Source of the DNA: Reticulitermes speratus
Taxonomy: Eukaryota; Arthropoda; Insecta; Blattodea; Rhinotermitidae
DNA length: 64,000 nucleotides
Direction: 5' to 3'
Assembly (NCBI GenBank): GCA_021186555.1
Contig: JAJKFL010000039.1
Span: 37,242,733 to 37,306,732, forward strand
The position numbers and the translations under genes were made by a program. Under the pieces are notes generated by a model. The model did not search any database and was not told the origin of the DNA. It saw only the letters and a list, made by a program, of their open reading frames with translations. The stretch's first letter is position 1. Every line of letters begins with the position of its first letter. Of the stretch, positions 24,796 through 35,910 are shown piece by piece.

Positions 24796-25081
24796 GTAAA
24801 GGTAAAGGTCCCCTATAACAGGCCACGAAGGCCCACAAGGGGAGTAGAGGTATAGCTCTACTCTTTCTTTAACCCTGGCACTACATGAGGGTGGGTAGTC
24901 AACTCCACGCCCTGACCGCTTTACCCCCGGGAAAGATACCCGGTACCCATTGTATAGGAGGCTGGGTGGGCCCCAGAGACCGGTCTGGACGGCTGCGGAA
25001 AATCTCGCCCCCACCGGGATTCGATCCCCGGACCGTCCAGCCCGTAGCGTAGTCGCTATACCGACTGAGCTATCCCGGCCC
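24796..25081 (-). repeat. SINE-A, full length, with target duplication
   Basis: TTTGTAAACAG flanks it (24785-24795 and 25082-25092). The head, B box and (GGTAAA)n tail are all present on the minus strand. Confidence 0.9.
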
Positions 25082-25092
25082 TTTGTAAACAG

Positions 25093-25693
25093 CTATGCAA
25101 CAAAAAATGTCAGAGGAGTACTTTGTATTACAGAAATTACATTACATTACTGCAAGTATAGTTATTTGAACCAGGGGGAAAGGAAGGTCGTTAATAAATC
25201 TGCCGAAACCATGAAAAGTTCATTACGAAACTGAATAACAGGTTTATTAACCTACACATGATTGTAGTAGTGATAGTAGTACTGTGTATCGAAAGAAGTA
25301 TCGCCTGGAAGGAAATACCACAGTTTGCAGGTGCTGTCGGACAGGGGGGGAGGGGCGGAGTTAGCCAACACTCAGGTGCTCCTTCTGCATGTTGTGAAAG
25401 AAATGCCTTGTATTTGAGCACTGGTCCAACACTGACGGTCCAGCAGAGGCAAAGGACAGATTGCATGCAGTGGGGCAATACTGAAACGAATGTTTGGGGT
25501 TCACGGCTGTGCTGTGTCTGACGCCGTTAGACGCAGGGCTGCTGGCCGCACACAGAGTCCTAAGTTCGATCTCAGGGCAGTGCCCATAGTATTATTGGTA
25601 CGCATAATGACCGCGGGATTGAGCCATGGCCTTTGCCACGAGAGGCTGGCGTCTACTTGCCGATAATGTTACACGGCCCACTTTGAAACAAGT
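25093..25693. other. Unassigned spacer
   Basis: Short overlapping frames on both strands, none recognisable. Confidence 0.4.
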
Positions 25694-25968
25694 CCATTCT
25701 ACAAATTAGTTTTTTTTTTAGTCGTCCTCTTCTACCCACTCCGGTTTCCCGTTTCAGTGTCGAGGTTTTGTAATTCCTTTTGATCACACTGAGAGACACA
25801 CCACAGTCGGTAGGACTCCTCTGGACGAGGGAACGGCTCGTCGCAGAGGCCTCTACCTGACAACACACAACACTCACAAGAGACAAACATCCATGCCCCC
25901 GGTGGGATTCGAACCCACGATCCTAGCAAGCGAGCGGCCGAAGACCCACGCCTTAGACCGCACGGCCC
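25694..25968 (-). repeat. SINE-C
   Basis: Minus strand: tRNA-Leu-like head, family body and poly(A). The extreme 5' end of the head (GATCCCAGT) is missing. Confidence 0.8.
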
Positions 25969-26021
25969 TACAAAGTAGTTACTAATTAAAAATACAGAAT
26001 GTTGAAGTGAACGTGACCTTG

Positions 26022-26066
26022 AACCCCTGATGATGGCTCTATTGCAGCCGAAACATATGTAGGGTT
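26022..26066 (+). ncRNA. Type I hammerhead ribozyme motif
   Basis: Core CUGAUGA is at 26027-26033 and GAAA at 26050-26053. Stem II is GGCU/AGCC with loop CUAUUGC, stem III is ACAUAUGU, and H17 is A26061. Helix I is AACCC (26022-26026) paired with GGGUU (26062-26066). A single U lies between the core and stem II. This is one of the most complete copies. The element continues to about 26155 and includes one copy of the text amplified at 39527. Confidence 0.7.
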
Positions 26067-26201
26067 ATTGAACATGCTTAAGAAATAAAGTGTATTTGTT
26101 GGCTTAATTGTTGAGTGATACCAAAATGCACGGTGAACACAACGTAAAATTTAAAAATACAGGTTTTCTCAGTCAAAAAATAACTTTACTATCCAAACAA
26201 A

Positions 26202-26246
26202 TCAGCTACATGTTTCGGCCACGTTTAGCAGCCATCATCAGGCCGA
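26202..26246 (-). ncRNA. Type I hammerhead ribozyme motif, convergent with the one at 26022
   Basis: Minus core CUGAUGA (26241-26235), stem II GGCU/GGCC, GAAA (26216-26213), stem III ACAUGU, H17 A26207, and helix I UCGGC paired with GCUGA (five pairs, one G-U). The sequence after the cleavage site recurs in opposite orientation at 26888-26960. Confidence 0.7.
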
Positions 26247-26344
26247 TCCCCAAAATATAAAAAATAATACAGCTGCAATATTGGTCGGAGATCTCGGACC
26301 TTACAATGTGTTATATAAAATGTATAATGTACGTAATATATAGC

Positions 26345-26624
26345 GGGGCACGCGGTGGCGCAGTTGGTTGAGGCACTGCGCTACAAACCGGAACGTCGCG
26401 GGTTCGAAATTTTCATTGACATAATCGTTTCAGTCGCACTATGGCCCTGGGGTCGACTCAGCCTCTAACAGAAATGAGTACCAGGAATCTTTCCTGGGGG
26501 GTAAAGGCGGCCGGTGCGTAGGGCTGACAACGTTACCACCTTCATGTGCCGATTGTCTATAAATCTGGGAGCCTCAACCTCCTGGAACCCTTAGGGCTTG
26601 TCCAGGCCTGTAATGGGATTGCTT
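26345..26624 (+). repeat. SINE-B with 15-bp target duplication
   Basis: TACGTAATATATAGC at 26330-26344 and TACGTAATATGTAGC at 26625-26639 flank it (one mismatch). The insertion lies between the two inverted ribozyme arms at 26202 and 26888. Confidence 0.9.
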
Positions 26625-26879
26625 TACGTAATATGTAGCTTTAAGATGAATTAAATAATGGGGTTTTAAAAATGCATAACTGTAAATTTATGTGGACTTT
26701 GAAAAGTGTATTATTGTGTATTAATCACAGTAGTAGTAAAATTGTAAAATAAGTTAATTAAATTAAGAAGTAGAGTAGACAAGGATTATAAAGACGGCCA
26801 GTATATACTTCCTATTTTCAGCTGTACTTGTGCAGAGTTGGTATGTTTGAAACGTAGATTAATTTTGCTGACGAAGTAA

Positions 26880-26970
26880 GAACTCATTTGATTATGTGGC
26901 CGAAACGGGTAGCTGATTTGTTTGGATAGTAAAGCTGTGTTTTGACTGAGAAAACCTGTGTTTTTAATTA
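26880..26970 (+). repeat. Inverted partner of the 26160-26250 ribozyme arm
   Basis: GGCCGAAACGGGTAGCTGAT and the following text match the reverse complement of 26160-26220. Stem III is changed (ACGGGU), and the 5' core was not recognisable upstream. Confidence 0.6.
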
Positions 26971-27039
26971 GTTGTAAAACACAACGGGGATGATTCACAT
27001 TAACAGCGTAGTTACTACTGAAAGGTAAAGTTTTTATAA

Positions 27040-27275
27040 CACACATCACGACGGCATATAGTGGGAATACATGTATAGCTCCAATAATTCTTAACCTCGG
27101 CACTGGAAGGAGGTAAGTGGCCAAATTCACGCCCCGGCCGCTTTACCCCCAGGAAAGAACCGCGGTACCCGTTTTAATAGGAGGCTGGGTGGGTGGGCCT
27201 TGGGGCCAGTCTGGACATTCTGGAGATGAAAATTTCGTACCCCTGCCACTGTACCAACTACACTATCCCGGCTCC
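27040..27275 (-). repeat. SINE-A, divergent subgroup
   Basis: Plus text CACGCCCCGGCCGCTTTACC, GTACCCGTTTTAATAGGAGG and the end ACACTATCCCGGC identify a minus-strand copy with a damaged B box. Confidence 0.65.
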
Positions 27276-27284
27276 TAAGTACTT

Positions 27285-27540
27285 ACTGCTAACTAACTAA
27301 CTAACTATCTAACTAACTAACTAACTCCATGTAGCAGAGTCCTTCTTGAGAAGCTAACAGGTCGTCAGCTAGTCAAGAAATTCCCCGCGTTTTATGGAAC
27401 CCGAAGGTTTATTACCGCATTCACAACAGCCCGCCACCTGTCCCTATCCTGAGCCATATCAATCCAGTCCATGCCCCCACATCCCACTTCTTGAAGATCC
27501 ATTTTAATATTGTCCTCCCATCTACGCCTGGAAGTACGTA
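27285..27540 (-). mobile_element. LINE 3' end with (GTTA)n tail
   Basis: The minus frame ends [16 protein letters not shown] then [20 protein letters not shown] and stops at 27392. This is the typical C-terminus of one arthropod LINE lineage. A short 3' UTR follows and the copy ends in (CTAA)n on plus at 27292-27326. It is 5'-truncated and abuts the 23-bp array. Confidence 0.8.
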
Positions 27541-27626
27541 CTGCTACACCGAATAATGTAACATAAGCCGTGTTCGACTGAGCAGGCACAGACAGACGAT
27601 ACAAAACCTTGTATAATTCTTTCGGA

Positions 27627-28139
27627 TGCATTGTAAGTGTGCTGACGGAGGCATTGTAAGTGTGCTGACGGAGGCATTGTAAGTGTGCTGACGGAGGCAT
27701 TGTAAGTGTGCTGACGGAGGCATTGTAAGTGTGCTGACGGAGGCATTGTAAGTGTGCTGACGGAAGCATTGTAAGTGTGCTGACGGAGGCATTGTAAGTG
27801 TGCTGACGGAGGCACTGTAAGTGTGCTGACGGAGGCACTGTAAGTGTGCTGACGGAGGCACTGTAAGTGTGCTGACGGAGGCACTGTAAGTGTGCTGACG
27901 GAGGCACTGTAAGTGTGCTGACGGAGGCACTGTAAGTGTGCTGACGGAGGCATTGTAAGTGTGCTGACGGAGGCACTGTAAGTGTGCTGACGGAGGCATT
28001 GTAAGTGTGCTGACGGAGGCACTGTAAGTGTGCTGACGGAGGCACTGTAAGTGTGCTGACGGAGGCACTGTAAGTGTGCTGACGGAGGCATTGTAAGTGT
28101 GCTGACGGAGGCATTGTAAGTGTGCTGACGGAGGCATTG
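27627..28139. repeat. 23-bp minisatellite, about 22 copies
   Basis: The unit is ATTGTAAGTGTGCTGACGGA plus GGC, with ATTG/ACTG variation. It is open in all three minus frames because 23 is not a multiple of 3. Every unit holds a GTAAGT splice-donor-like hexamer on plus. Confidence 0.95.
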
Positions 28140-28251
28140 AACTGGGCTTTATTTGCGAAGTAACTTGCGTGCGTTACATTCAGCCAGCTCCGTTTGAGGG
28201 GAATTTATAACATGTTATAAAACAATACACATAATAAACAGTGAATAAAAC

Positions 28252-28305
28252 ACTAGGTTTCGAAGACAGGATCGGTCGCCTTCTTCAGGATAAAATAGTA
28301 AGACC
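28252..28305 (-). ncRNA. Possible degenerate hammerhead
   Basis: Minus CTGAAGA followed after 20 nt by GAAAC and then GTGTT. The core is present, but helix I does not close and stem II is weak. Confidence 0.35.
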
Positions 28306-28699
28306 TACTCAGTTGGGCACTATAGGCAAAGCTACACTCAACCTGTCGGACCAAACTAAGTAGGTCTCACTATGTTAGCGTAAACACGGGAGCCGATCAA
28401 ATGTCCGAACGTCCTGTATTACTTAATATTTACTGTCAGTCGCTTTCGCGTAAGTTGCACAAGGCGGTTATTAGCTTCGTCATGTCTATGTGTCCGTCCG
28501 TCTGTCAGCTTGGCTCCCCACTGGACGGATTTAAGTAAATGTTGATTTTGAAGGCTTTTATGAAAATCTGTGTAGAAAATCCAAATTTGGGTAATATTGG
28601 ACAAAAACATTGGGTACTTTACATGAAGACCTGAGTTAAGTTTCATTGCTGCCAGCGACATCACTGTTAAGAGCGACTTGTAGAGCAACAATGCATAAG
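28306..28699. other. Unassigned spacer
   Basis: A 90-codon minus frame (28419-28691) has no recognisable domain. The stretch with GTCCGTCCGTCTGTCAGC resembles text near 41390, so it is probably repeat-derived. Confidence 0.35.
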
Positions 28700-28945
28700 A
28701 AAGGCATTGTGTCTATCATTATTGATAGCGACATATATATGCCAACAATACAAACATAACGCACTGTGTCTTTACCATTATTGACAGCGACATATATATG
28801 CCAACAATACAAACATAACGCACTGTGTCTTTACCATTATTGACAGCGACATATATATGCCAACAATACAAACATAACGCACTGTGTCTTTACCATTATT
28901 GACAGCGACATATATATGCCAACAATACAAACATAACGCATTGTT
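28700..28945. repeat. 59-bp tandem repeat, about 4 copies
   Basis: ACATATATATGCCAACAATA recurs every 59 bp from 28731. Copies two to four are identical; the first has diverged. Confidence 0.9.
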
Positions 28946-29149
28946 GCCGCTAAAGTGATAATGTAACAGTAACACTCTACACTGAAAGTGATACGACCGT
29001 GTTTGTACGTTCGACTAGTTACGCATACGCGCCGCTACGTTACGTTACGTTACGTGTACATAGCCTACTTCTTTATTACCCTTATTAGTTTTAAAACATC
29101 AGACGACGGACACAGTGCAAGCAGCTAACAGCCTTAAATTGAATGTCAC

Positions 29150-29426
29150 TGTCGGATAGCTCAGTCGGTATAGCGACTCGCTACGAGCTGGACGGTCCGG
29201 GGATCGAATCCTGGTGTGGGCGAGATTTTCCGCACCCGTCCAGACCGGCCCTGGGGCCCATCCAACCTCCTGTATATTGTGTGCCGGGTCTTTCCCCGGG
29301 GTAAAGCAGCAGGGGCGTGGCATTGACCACCCACCCCCATCTAGCGCCGAGGTTAAAGAAAGAGTACAGCTATGCCTGTACTCCCCGTGTGGGCCTTCGT
29401 GGCCTGTTCTAGGGTGAACTTTACCG
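29150..29426 (+). repeat. SINE-A
   Basis: A box TAGCTCAGTCGGTATAG and B box GGATCGAATCC are intact. The 3' end is GTTCTAGGGTGAACTTTACC. Confidence 0.85.
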
Positions 29427-29933
29427 TTTTAACTTGTCACCATCATCAGAATCTTATGTAAGTTTGTTGCTATTTGTTTTCACCTCGTGTTGTGAAATTC
29501 CGCTGTCGTAAAGAAAGCCTCTCACAATCATCGCGTTGAATAATAACCGAATCGAAAATATTTCAGGTAAAAGCTGCAGATAAACACTTCTCTAATAGAC
29601 TAAGCTTTCACAGCCGCATACTGTACTTTCCAAATCCATCTAATGACGGTGTTATGAAGCACGATGGGTCGCCGCGGCAAGCGGCAGCTCCTGCACATCA
29701 ACAGCACCATTTGTTAACAAAGGATTAAAGACTGTTATTTGAGTTACATAAAGAAACTACAGAATGTCATTGCTGTGCCGAAGCAATGGTGCAATACTTC
29801 CTAAACGGCACACTTCGCTGGACAGCAAACGTTTCTCCGGACACGCGACAAACAGCACAGCGGCCAGGAAGTTATCATATTCGTGTGTGTGTCCGTCCCT
29901 TATTAACAACTAATGAACCAACTGGCGGATTTT
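29427..29933. other. Unassigned spacer
   Basis: Nothing recognised. Confidence 0.4.
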
Positions 29934-29944
29934 CACGAAAACAT

Positions 29945-30214
29945 TTTTTTTTCTCCCGTCCTCTTCTACCTACTCCGGTTTTCCCGTTTCAGTGTCGAGG
30001 TTTGTAAGTTCTTTTGATCACACTGAGAGACACACCACAGTCGGTAGGACTCCTCTGGACAAGGGATCGGTTCGTCGCAGAGGCCTCTACCTGACAACAA
30101 CACACAACACTCACAAGAGACAAACATCCATGCCCCCGGTGGGATTCGAACCCACGATCCTAGCAAGCGAGCGGCCGAAGACCCACGCCTTAGACCGCAC
30201 GGCCACTGGATCGG
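29945..30214 (-). repeat. SINE-C with 11-bp target duplication
   Basis: CACGAAAACAT flanks it at 29934-29944 and 30215-30225. The complete tRNA-Leu-like head and poly(A) tail are on the minus strand. Confidence 0.9.
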
Positions 30215-30297
30215 CACGAAAACATGTATGGAACTAATTTCTTTGGATGACCAACCCATCATCGCACTTTTTTATTCTCTATTTACAATGACTAGGA

Positions 30298-30535
30298 TAC
30301 GGGCTGGACGACCGAGGAATCTTGTTGCGATTCTCGGCAGGGTGAAGAGATTTCTAACTTCTTCAAAGCATCCAAACCGGCTCTGGGGCCCATTCATTCA
30401 ATATTTACCGGGGGTAAAGCGGCCAGAGTGTGAAGCTGATCACTCATCTCCATGTAGTGCCGAGGTTAAGAATGAGTGGATATATGCCTCCAGTCCACCT
30501 CATGACTTCATGGCGTGCACAGGGACAGCTTTAAG
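30298..30535 (+). repeat. SINE-A, divergent subgroup
   Basis: ACGGGCTGGACGACCGAGGA (decayed head), then GGGTAAAGCGGCC and CATGGCGTGCACAGGGACAG. Confidence 0.65.
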
Positions 30536-30823
30536 TTTTGCCATTAATAACACCAGTTTGGAGTGTAAGGATGTATCTGAGATGGGACCAAGACAGGTGT
30601 CACTTAATGCTGTCACAGTAATAACAGACTGTGTGCTGATAACTCCAAGAAACACTCGGGTGGATGAAAGTTTTGTTAAGGCAAATTTCTTCGCGAACGT
30701 AAACACTAGAGTGGTCTTTGGCAATCTCTATTTCTTTTGCCTTTTGGTGCCGAAAAGTACAATGAACCTTTGCAACTAAGAATTTAAATTTAGACACAGT
30801 TCACAAACATGCCCATAAATTAT

Positions 30824-31122
30824 TAAAGCAATCCCATTACAGGCCTGGACAGACCCTTAGGGTTCCAGAATTTCTAGACAGTCGGTACATGAAGGTGGTA
30901 AGGTTGTCAGCCCTACGCACCGGCCGCCTTTACCCCCCCCCCCCCCCCCCCCAAGAAATATTCCTGGTACTCATTTCTGTTAGAGGCTGAGTCGACCCCA
31001 GGGCCATAGTGCGACCGAAACGATTATGTCAATGGAAAATTCCAATGACACCATCGGGAATCGAACCCGCGACCTTCCGGCTTGTAGCGCAGTACCTCAA
31101 CCAACTGCGTCACCGCGTGTCC
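30824..31122 (-). repeat. SINE-B with 12-bp target duplication and poly(C) run
   Basis: CCCATAAATTAT flanks it (30812-30823 and 31123-31134). A run of C residues near 30937-30952 expands the short C tract found in the other copies. Confidence 0.9.
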
Positions 31123-31134
31123 CCCATAAATTAT

Positions 31135-31507
31135 GCAGAAAAAATTTTTGCACGCCGTCAAACAATCATATACGTAATTATGCGTAACTTGTGAAGCTTC
31201 AACGGCTTTGCTTAATTTGTTGACACTTGCGAATAACAAGTGCTGATAACTGATTGGCTGATTGATTCTTGGCATGGCTGGTTTAAAACATTTCTGGGCC
31301 CAATGCAAAAATAAATTTGGGGGCCCCACTTACGCGCAATCCTGGACTGACAATGCAAGTACGTTAGGTACAGTCCTCCTGTTGTGTTTTCAGACTTACG
31401 TGGTGCATAAGCACCGATCTCCGCATGTAGCACAACACGAAATCACTGGCATTATTTACCCCTAAAAAGTTTATACTCCACTACCGACGTCTCAAGTAAT
31501 ACGTTTA
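31135..31507. other. Unassigned spacer
   Basis: It contains CTGGGCCCAATGC and GGGGGCCCCAC, which could be the end of an unrecognised element. Confidence 0.35.
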
Positions 31508-31509
31508 TA

Positions 31510-31590
31510 CAGGTATACACAAAAGAATGGTGCGGTTTCAATAGTGAAAACTATTGAAACCGCACCATTCTTTTGTGTACACCCTGTATA
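31510..31590. mobile_element. Mariner-family MITE reduced to its two inverted repeats
   Basis: ACAAAAGAATGGTGCGGTTT and its inverted copy face each other across about 15 bp, making a near-perfect hairpin flanked by TA. It shares termini with 35911-36494. Confidence 0.85.
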
Positions 31591-31720
31591 CCCTGGCATC
31601 CTATGTACAACAGTCAGCGTACTGCTCATTATAGACGTACAGTTTTTAAAACCTATAAATACAAGAAGAATTTTTAACAAATTTTAATCTACTTTGTTTT
31701 AATATGATTTTTGTAGAGTA

Positions 31721-31893
31721 AAAGGCAAAGCAATCCCATTACAGGCCTGGACAGGCCCTTAGAGTTCCAGGAGGTTGAGGCTCCCAGATTTCTAGACAGT
31801 CGGCACATGAAGGTGGTAAGGTTGTCAGCCCTACGCACCGGCCGCCTTTACCCCCAGGAAATATTCCTGGTACTCATTTCTGTTAGAGGCTGG
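31721..31893 (-). repeat. SINE-B, truncated
   Basis: Only the 3' body is present (plus CAATCCCATTACAGGCCTGG to TCATTTCTGTTAGAGGCTG); the tRNA head is missing. Confidence 0.75.
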
Positions 31894-32054
31894 ATTTTTG
31901 TAGATCACTGCCATTAACGTAACAGATTTGTTCCATTTCATACAAAAATCATAAACTGAAGTTTCGTGTAAACAGTTATACAAGGACACGGTACGGTGGC
32001 AGTGCGTCCTCTCGGTATTATTCCACTTTCCTTTGTACGTATATCTTTGTGATA

Positions 32055-32099
32055 ATGTGCCTGATGATGATGACCTTACCGCCGAAACACGTTGCGCAT
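32055..32099 (+). ncRNA. Type I hammerhead motif with weak stem II
   Basis: Core CUGAUGA is at 32061-32067, GAAA at 32084-32087, stem III ACACGU, H17 U32093. Helix I is AUGUGC (32055-32060) paired with GCGCAU (32094-32099), six pairs with one wobble. Stem II (GAUG/CGCC) pairs poorly. Confidence 0.5.
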
Positions 32100-32534
32100 G
32101 ATTAACTAAAAACGAGTGTTTTTACAGTGTAGCAGTTATGTTGGTTTTCATTTACTGGCCGCTTGATACGGGTACACATAATCTGAAATACAACAATACG
32201 TTTTGGGGCTCCCAAACTGTGGGGGGGCCTCCTGCAGCCGCCCTAACCACCCCGTCTGTACCCCTAGTTCAGGCGAGGCGCATTTAAGCCTGCTAACGAA
32301 CTAAGCCAGACCCAGTCTAGGCAGTAAGAATGAAACACATGTTTTGACCGCTAAGGAAGTTCCGGGCGGCCACAGTACTGAGAACAGAAGTTACGCACTT
32401 CCGGTGTGGTCTACGACACAACTTTCATCGTCACTGGAATTCTGATGCTTGTGAAATCCACTGTGCCAGAAAAATGAGAGTATTCCTTCCAGTAAAGATT
32501 CCGGTTATGGTTCGCTAGTGAAAAATATGTCAGA

Positions 32535-32790
32535 ATTCGGACATTACTGACAGGCGGTCGGGGATTCGAATCCTGGCAGGGGCAAGAGATTTCTCTCTTC
32601 TCCAAAAGGCCCAGACCGTATCTGAGTACTACCCAGCCTCCTATTCAATGGGTACCGAGGTCTTTTCCGGGGATAAAGCGGCAGGGGCCTGAAGCTAACC
32701 ACTCATCTCCATCTAGCGCCGAAGTTAAGTATGAGTGGACCTATACCTCTTCGCCACCTATATGCCTTCATGGCGTGGGCAGTGACAAAT
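32535..32790 (+). repeat. SINE-A, divergent subgroup
   Basis: B box GGATTCGAATCC near 32560, then CAATGGGTACCGAGGTC and CATGGCGTGGGCAGTGACA. The A box has decayed. Confidence 0.65.
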
Positions 32791-33127
32791 GTTGCCTATT
32801 TTGTTTTTGCTGGAATATATGCCATTACCAGCACAGCTAGTGTTGCTGCCGAAGACAGTGACAGCCGTTTTAGGGCGATCTGCACAGTGCAACAGTACAG
32901 TGTGCACTCGGGATTTGCACTGCTGAATCCTTTACTAGAGATTCCAACTTCATATCTCGGTCCGAAGACTGGATATCCTTTTTCACATTTGTCGTTGTTT
33001 TGCTCAGTCATTCCCGGCGAATTCCGTAATACCACCTCAAAGTAGGTTATGACTGTTTCCTTCCACATCCTTTCCAGTTCATTATTCATTAATCATTCCA
33101 CCACTCGACGCTATACAGTTTAAGCTA

Positions 33128-33450
33128 CTGACCTAACTAACTAACTAACTAACTTCATGGAGCAGAGTCCTTCTTGAGAAGCTAATAGTCCCTCAGCAAT
33201 TCAGGAAATTCCCCACATTTGATGGAACTCGAAAATTTATTGCATGATTCAGACGAGTCCTCCTCTTGTCTCTATCCTGAGCCAGAACAATCCATTCCAC
33301 CCAAGCCCCAATCACATTTCTTTAAGATCCATTTTAATATCCTACATCTACGCCTAGGTCTTCCAAGTGGCCTTTTCCTCTCAGACTTCCCTACCCTAAC
33401 CCTGTATGCACCTCCTACCCCCACCCCCTCCCATAGTTCCACAAGACTGA
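33128..33450 (-). mobile_element. LINE 3' end with (GTTA)n tail
   Basis: Same lineage as 27285-27540: (CTAA)n at 33136-33152, then AGCAGAGTCCTTCTTGAGAA. The protein-coding part is frameshifted. Confidence 0.7.
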
Positions 33451-34299
33451 GCTTAAATGTTTAAACAAACAAAATATTCACAAACTGTAATCGCCATGAC
33501 AAACAGAAGGTCCTTCCAGCAAACCGCAGAAGTGTGACGTCCTGACGAAACGTCAGTCTCTGTGAGACAGGGAGCTTGTGCATGCCACAGAGCCTACGGA
33601 ATGTCCATTGAGGAGACGCCGGACACGGACAGATCGTGGCTGTGAAGCGGACACACTTGTTCGGTGAGTCAGTCCAGCATCTCAGTTTGCAAGTCAGGTG
33701 TGACGGGTGGATATACGGCCATAATAGCATAATCCTATCACATACTGACAGTGCGCCTGGTAGAACAGTGACTGGAAATGTGTGCAAAATTGCTATGCTT
33801 AGCGTCATGTCGCTTGGAATGTACAAAACCGACTGTAGTTCGTACGTTAATATTTATTGATTTGGTCGGTTGTCGTATAGTCAAGGGCAGAATTCTTAAG
33901 TTGATAGTCGTACAAACATACATACATACATACACGTATATCGAATGGGATGCATTAACATATCGTGCGACACATGACCAGAACTAAAAATAACAGACGC
34001 CTTAGGCAAAGGGATTTATGTATGAATGACATGCTATTCACATTACTTGTAAGAAAACAAATGTGGCTAATTTGAGAAATAAAAGTGGCATTCTGTATAA
34101 CCTGGTATGAAAATTGTTTATTTTAAGGTGATCCGTGGAAGTGATTAAGACTCGGTAATTAAGACTTTGATGAACTCATCCTTTATGGCAGACAATACAT
34201 CAAGTTCACGCTTCATTATTCGATGTTAAGTGATGCTTAGGCGTGTTCAGGTTGGTGAGAAGTCACAATTACATACTGAATGAACAAACAATCAATCTG
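33451..34299. other. Unassigned DNA
   Basis: A 121-codon minus frame (33461-33826) has no recognised motif. A short CATA microsatellite lies at 33915-33935. Confidence 0.35.
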
Positions 34300-34301
34300 T
34301 G

Positions 34302-34650
34302 TAACTAACTAACTAACTAATCCCACGGAGCAGAGTCCTTCTTGAGATGCTAATAGTTTCTCAGCTAGTCAAGAAATTCCCCCCATTTTATGGAACCCGA
34401 AGGTTCATTACCGTGTTCACAACAGCTGGCCATTTGTTCCTGTCCTGAGCTACATCAATCCAGTCCACGCGCCCTATCCTACTTCTTGAAGATCCATTTA
34501 AAAATTATTTTCCCATCTACGCCTGGGTCTTCCAAATGGTCTCCTTCCCTCAGGTCTCCCCATCAAAATCCTGTATGCACCTCTCCCCTCCCCCGTACAT
34601 GCTACATGCCAAACCTATCTCATAGTACAGACACTGGAGCTCGTCGTTAT
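34302..34650 (-). mobile_element. LINE 3' end with (GTTA)n tail
   Basis: (CTAA)n at 34302-34319, then AGCAGAGTCCTTCTTGAGAT and the coding remnant TTTTATGGAACCCGAAGGTT, matching 27285 and 33128. Confidence 0.75.
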
Positions 34651-34739
34651 GTAATTTGAATATAAACGACCTACATAAAGGAGCAAGTGTCCACTGTTAT
34701 TATAAAAACAGAAGATAACATTCATACAAGTTATTTAAT

Positions 34740-34998
34740 GGGCCGGGATAGCTCAGTCGATATAGCGACTCGCTACGGGCTGGACGGTCCGGGGATCGAA
34801 TACCGGTGGGGGCGAGATTTTCCGCAACCGTCCAGACCTTCTTCAATCGGTACTGGATCTCCCGGGGTAAAGCGGCCGAGACGTAGCTTTAACCACCCAC
34901 CCCATCTAGCGCCGAGGTTAAAGAAAGAGTAGAGCTATACCTGTACTCCCCCTCTGTGCCTTCACGGCAAGTTATGGGGTAAACTTGACCTTTATCAA
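34740..34998 (+). repeat. SINE-A
   Basis: GGGCCGGGATAGCTCAGTC head. The middle is shortened (the GGCCCTGGGGCC part is missing). GTTATTTAAT before and ATTGTTTAAT after may be a worn target duplication. Confidence 0.8.
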
Positions 34999-35178
34999 TT
35001 GTTTAATACATGCTTAAGGGTCGTAATGTACTGCAGCGTTACATTAAGACAATACAGCAGATATCAGGGCGTTCTAAATGCAGTGAAGACATTTTTAATT
35101 TTTTTTTTCTGTGGGAGGATTAATAAGTTGTTTTCGAAAGACAAGTGTTGATTGTTCAATAAGAAAGTTTGGAAATAT

Positions 35179-35572
35179 GGCCCACTTACAGCCCACATAT
35201 GGCCCACTTACAGCCCACATATGGCCCACTTACAGTCCACATATAGCCCACTTACAGCCCACATATGGCCCACTTACAGTCCACATATAGCCCACTTACA
35301 GCCCACATATGGCCCACTTACAGCCCACATATGGCCCACTTACAGCCCACATATGGCCCACTTACAGTCCACATATAGCCCACTTACAGCCCACATATGG
35401 CCCACTTACAGCCCACATATGGCCCACTTACAGCCCATATATGGCCCATTTACAGCCCACATATGACCCACTTACAGCCCACATATGGCCCACTTACAGC
35501 CCACATATGGCCCATTTACAGCCCACATATGACCCACTTACAGCCCACATATGGCCCACTTACAGCCCACAT
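35179..35572. repeat. 22-bp minisatellite, about 18 copies
   Basis: The unit is GGCCCACTTACAGCCCACAT plus AT, with regular GTCC/GCCC and AGCC/GACC variants. Open frames of up to 109 codons across it are artefacts of a stop-free unit. Confidence 0.95.
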
Positions 35573-35908
35573 CGCATTCCCTTTAATTACCTTGAAAACG
35601 TCAACGCATGGTGCAAAAGATTTTTGGACATGAAGTGACTATTTCATTGTCCTTTAGAAATATTGTTTGAAAAAAATTTTCGCTCTCCGATAAATATTTA
35701 GCCAGTTACACTCGAGCTGCGCGCAGAAATGCGCGCGGTGCGTAATCACGTAAAATGGTCTTTAAAATAGCCCGACCTAACTGGAAATTGAAACGAACAA
35801 TTCTATGTAAAAATCTTCAACATCAAGCTTCATGAAAATCCGTTCACCGGTTCTCGAGCCAATAAACAGTACTTATACACCGCCAAACACAACTTTTTTA
35901 GTAATATA
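35573..35908. other. Spacer with a dispersed repeat scrap
   Basis: 35800-35885 contains TTCATGAAAATCCGTTCACC, shared with 21270-21400. Confidence 0.4.
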
Positions 35909-35910
35909 CA

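Noticed and set aside
27392..28137. Minus-strand repeat proteins of up to 240 residues
   Set aside because: Three overlapping frames read the same 23-bp unit; only the last 50 residues are real LINE tail.
30228..30779. 183-codon plus-strand frame as a gene
   Set aside because: The first half is a SINE-A copy read in frame; the rest has no recognised motif.
33515..33575. GACGAAACGTCAGTC resembling a ribozyme 3' half
   Set aside because: No CUGANGA upstream at the right distance, and no element ends recognised.
35152..35638. Repeat protein frames in the 22-bp array
   Set aside because: Same artefact of a unit without stops and not divisible by three.
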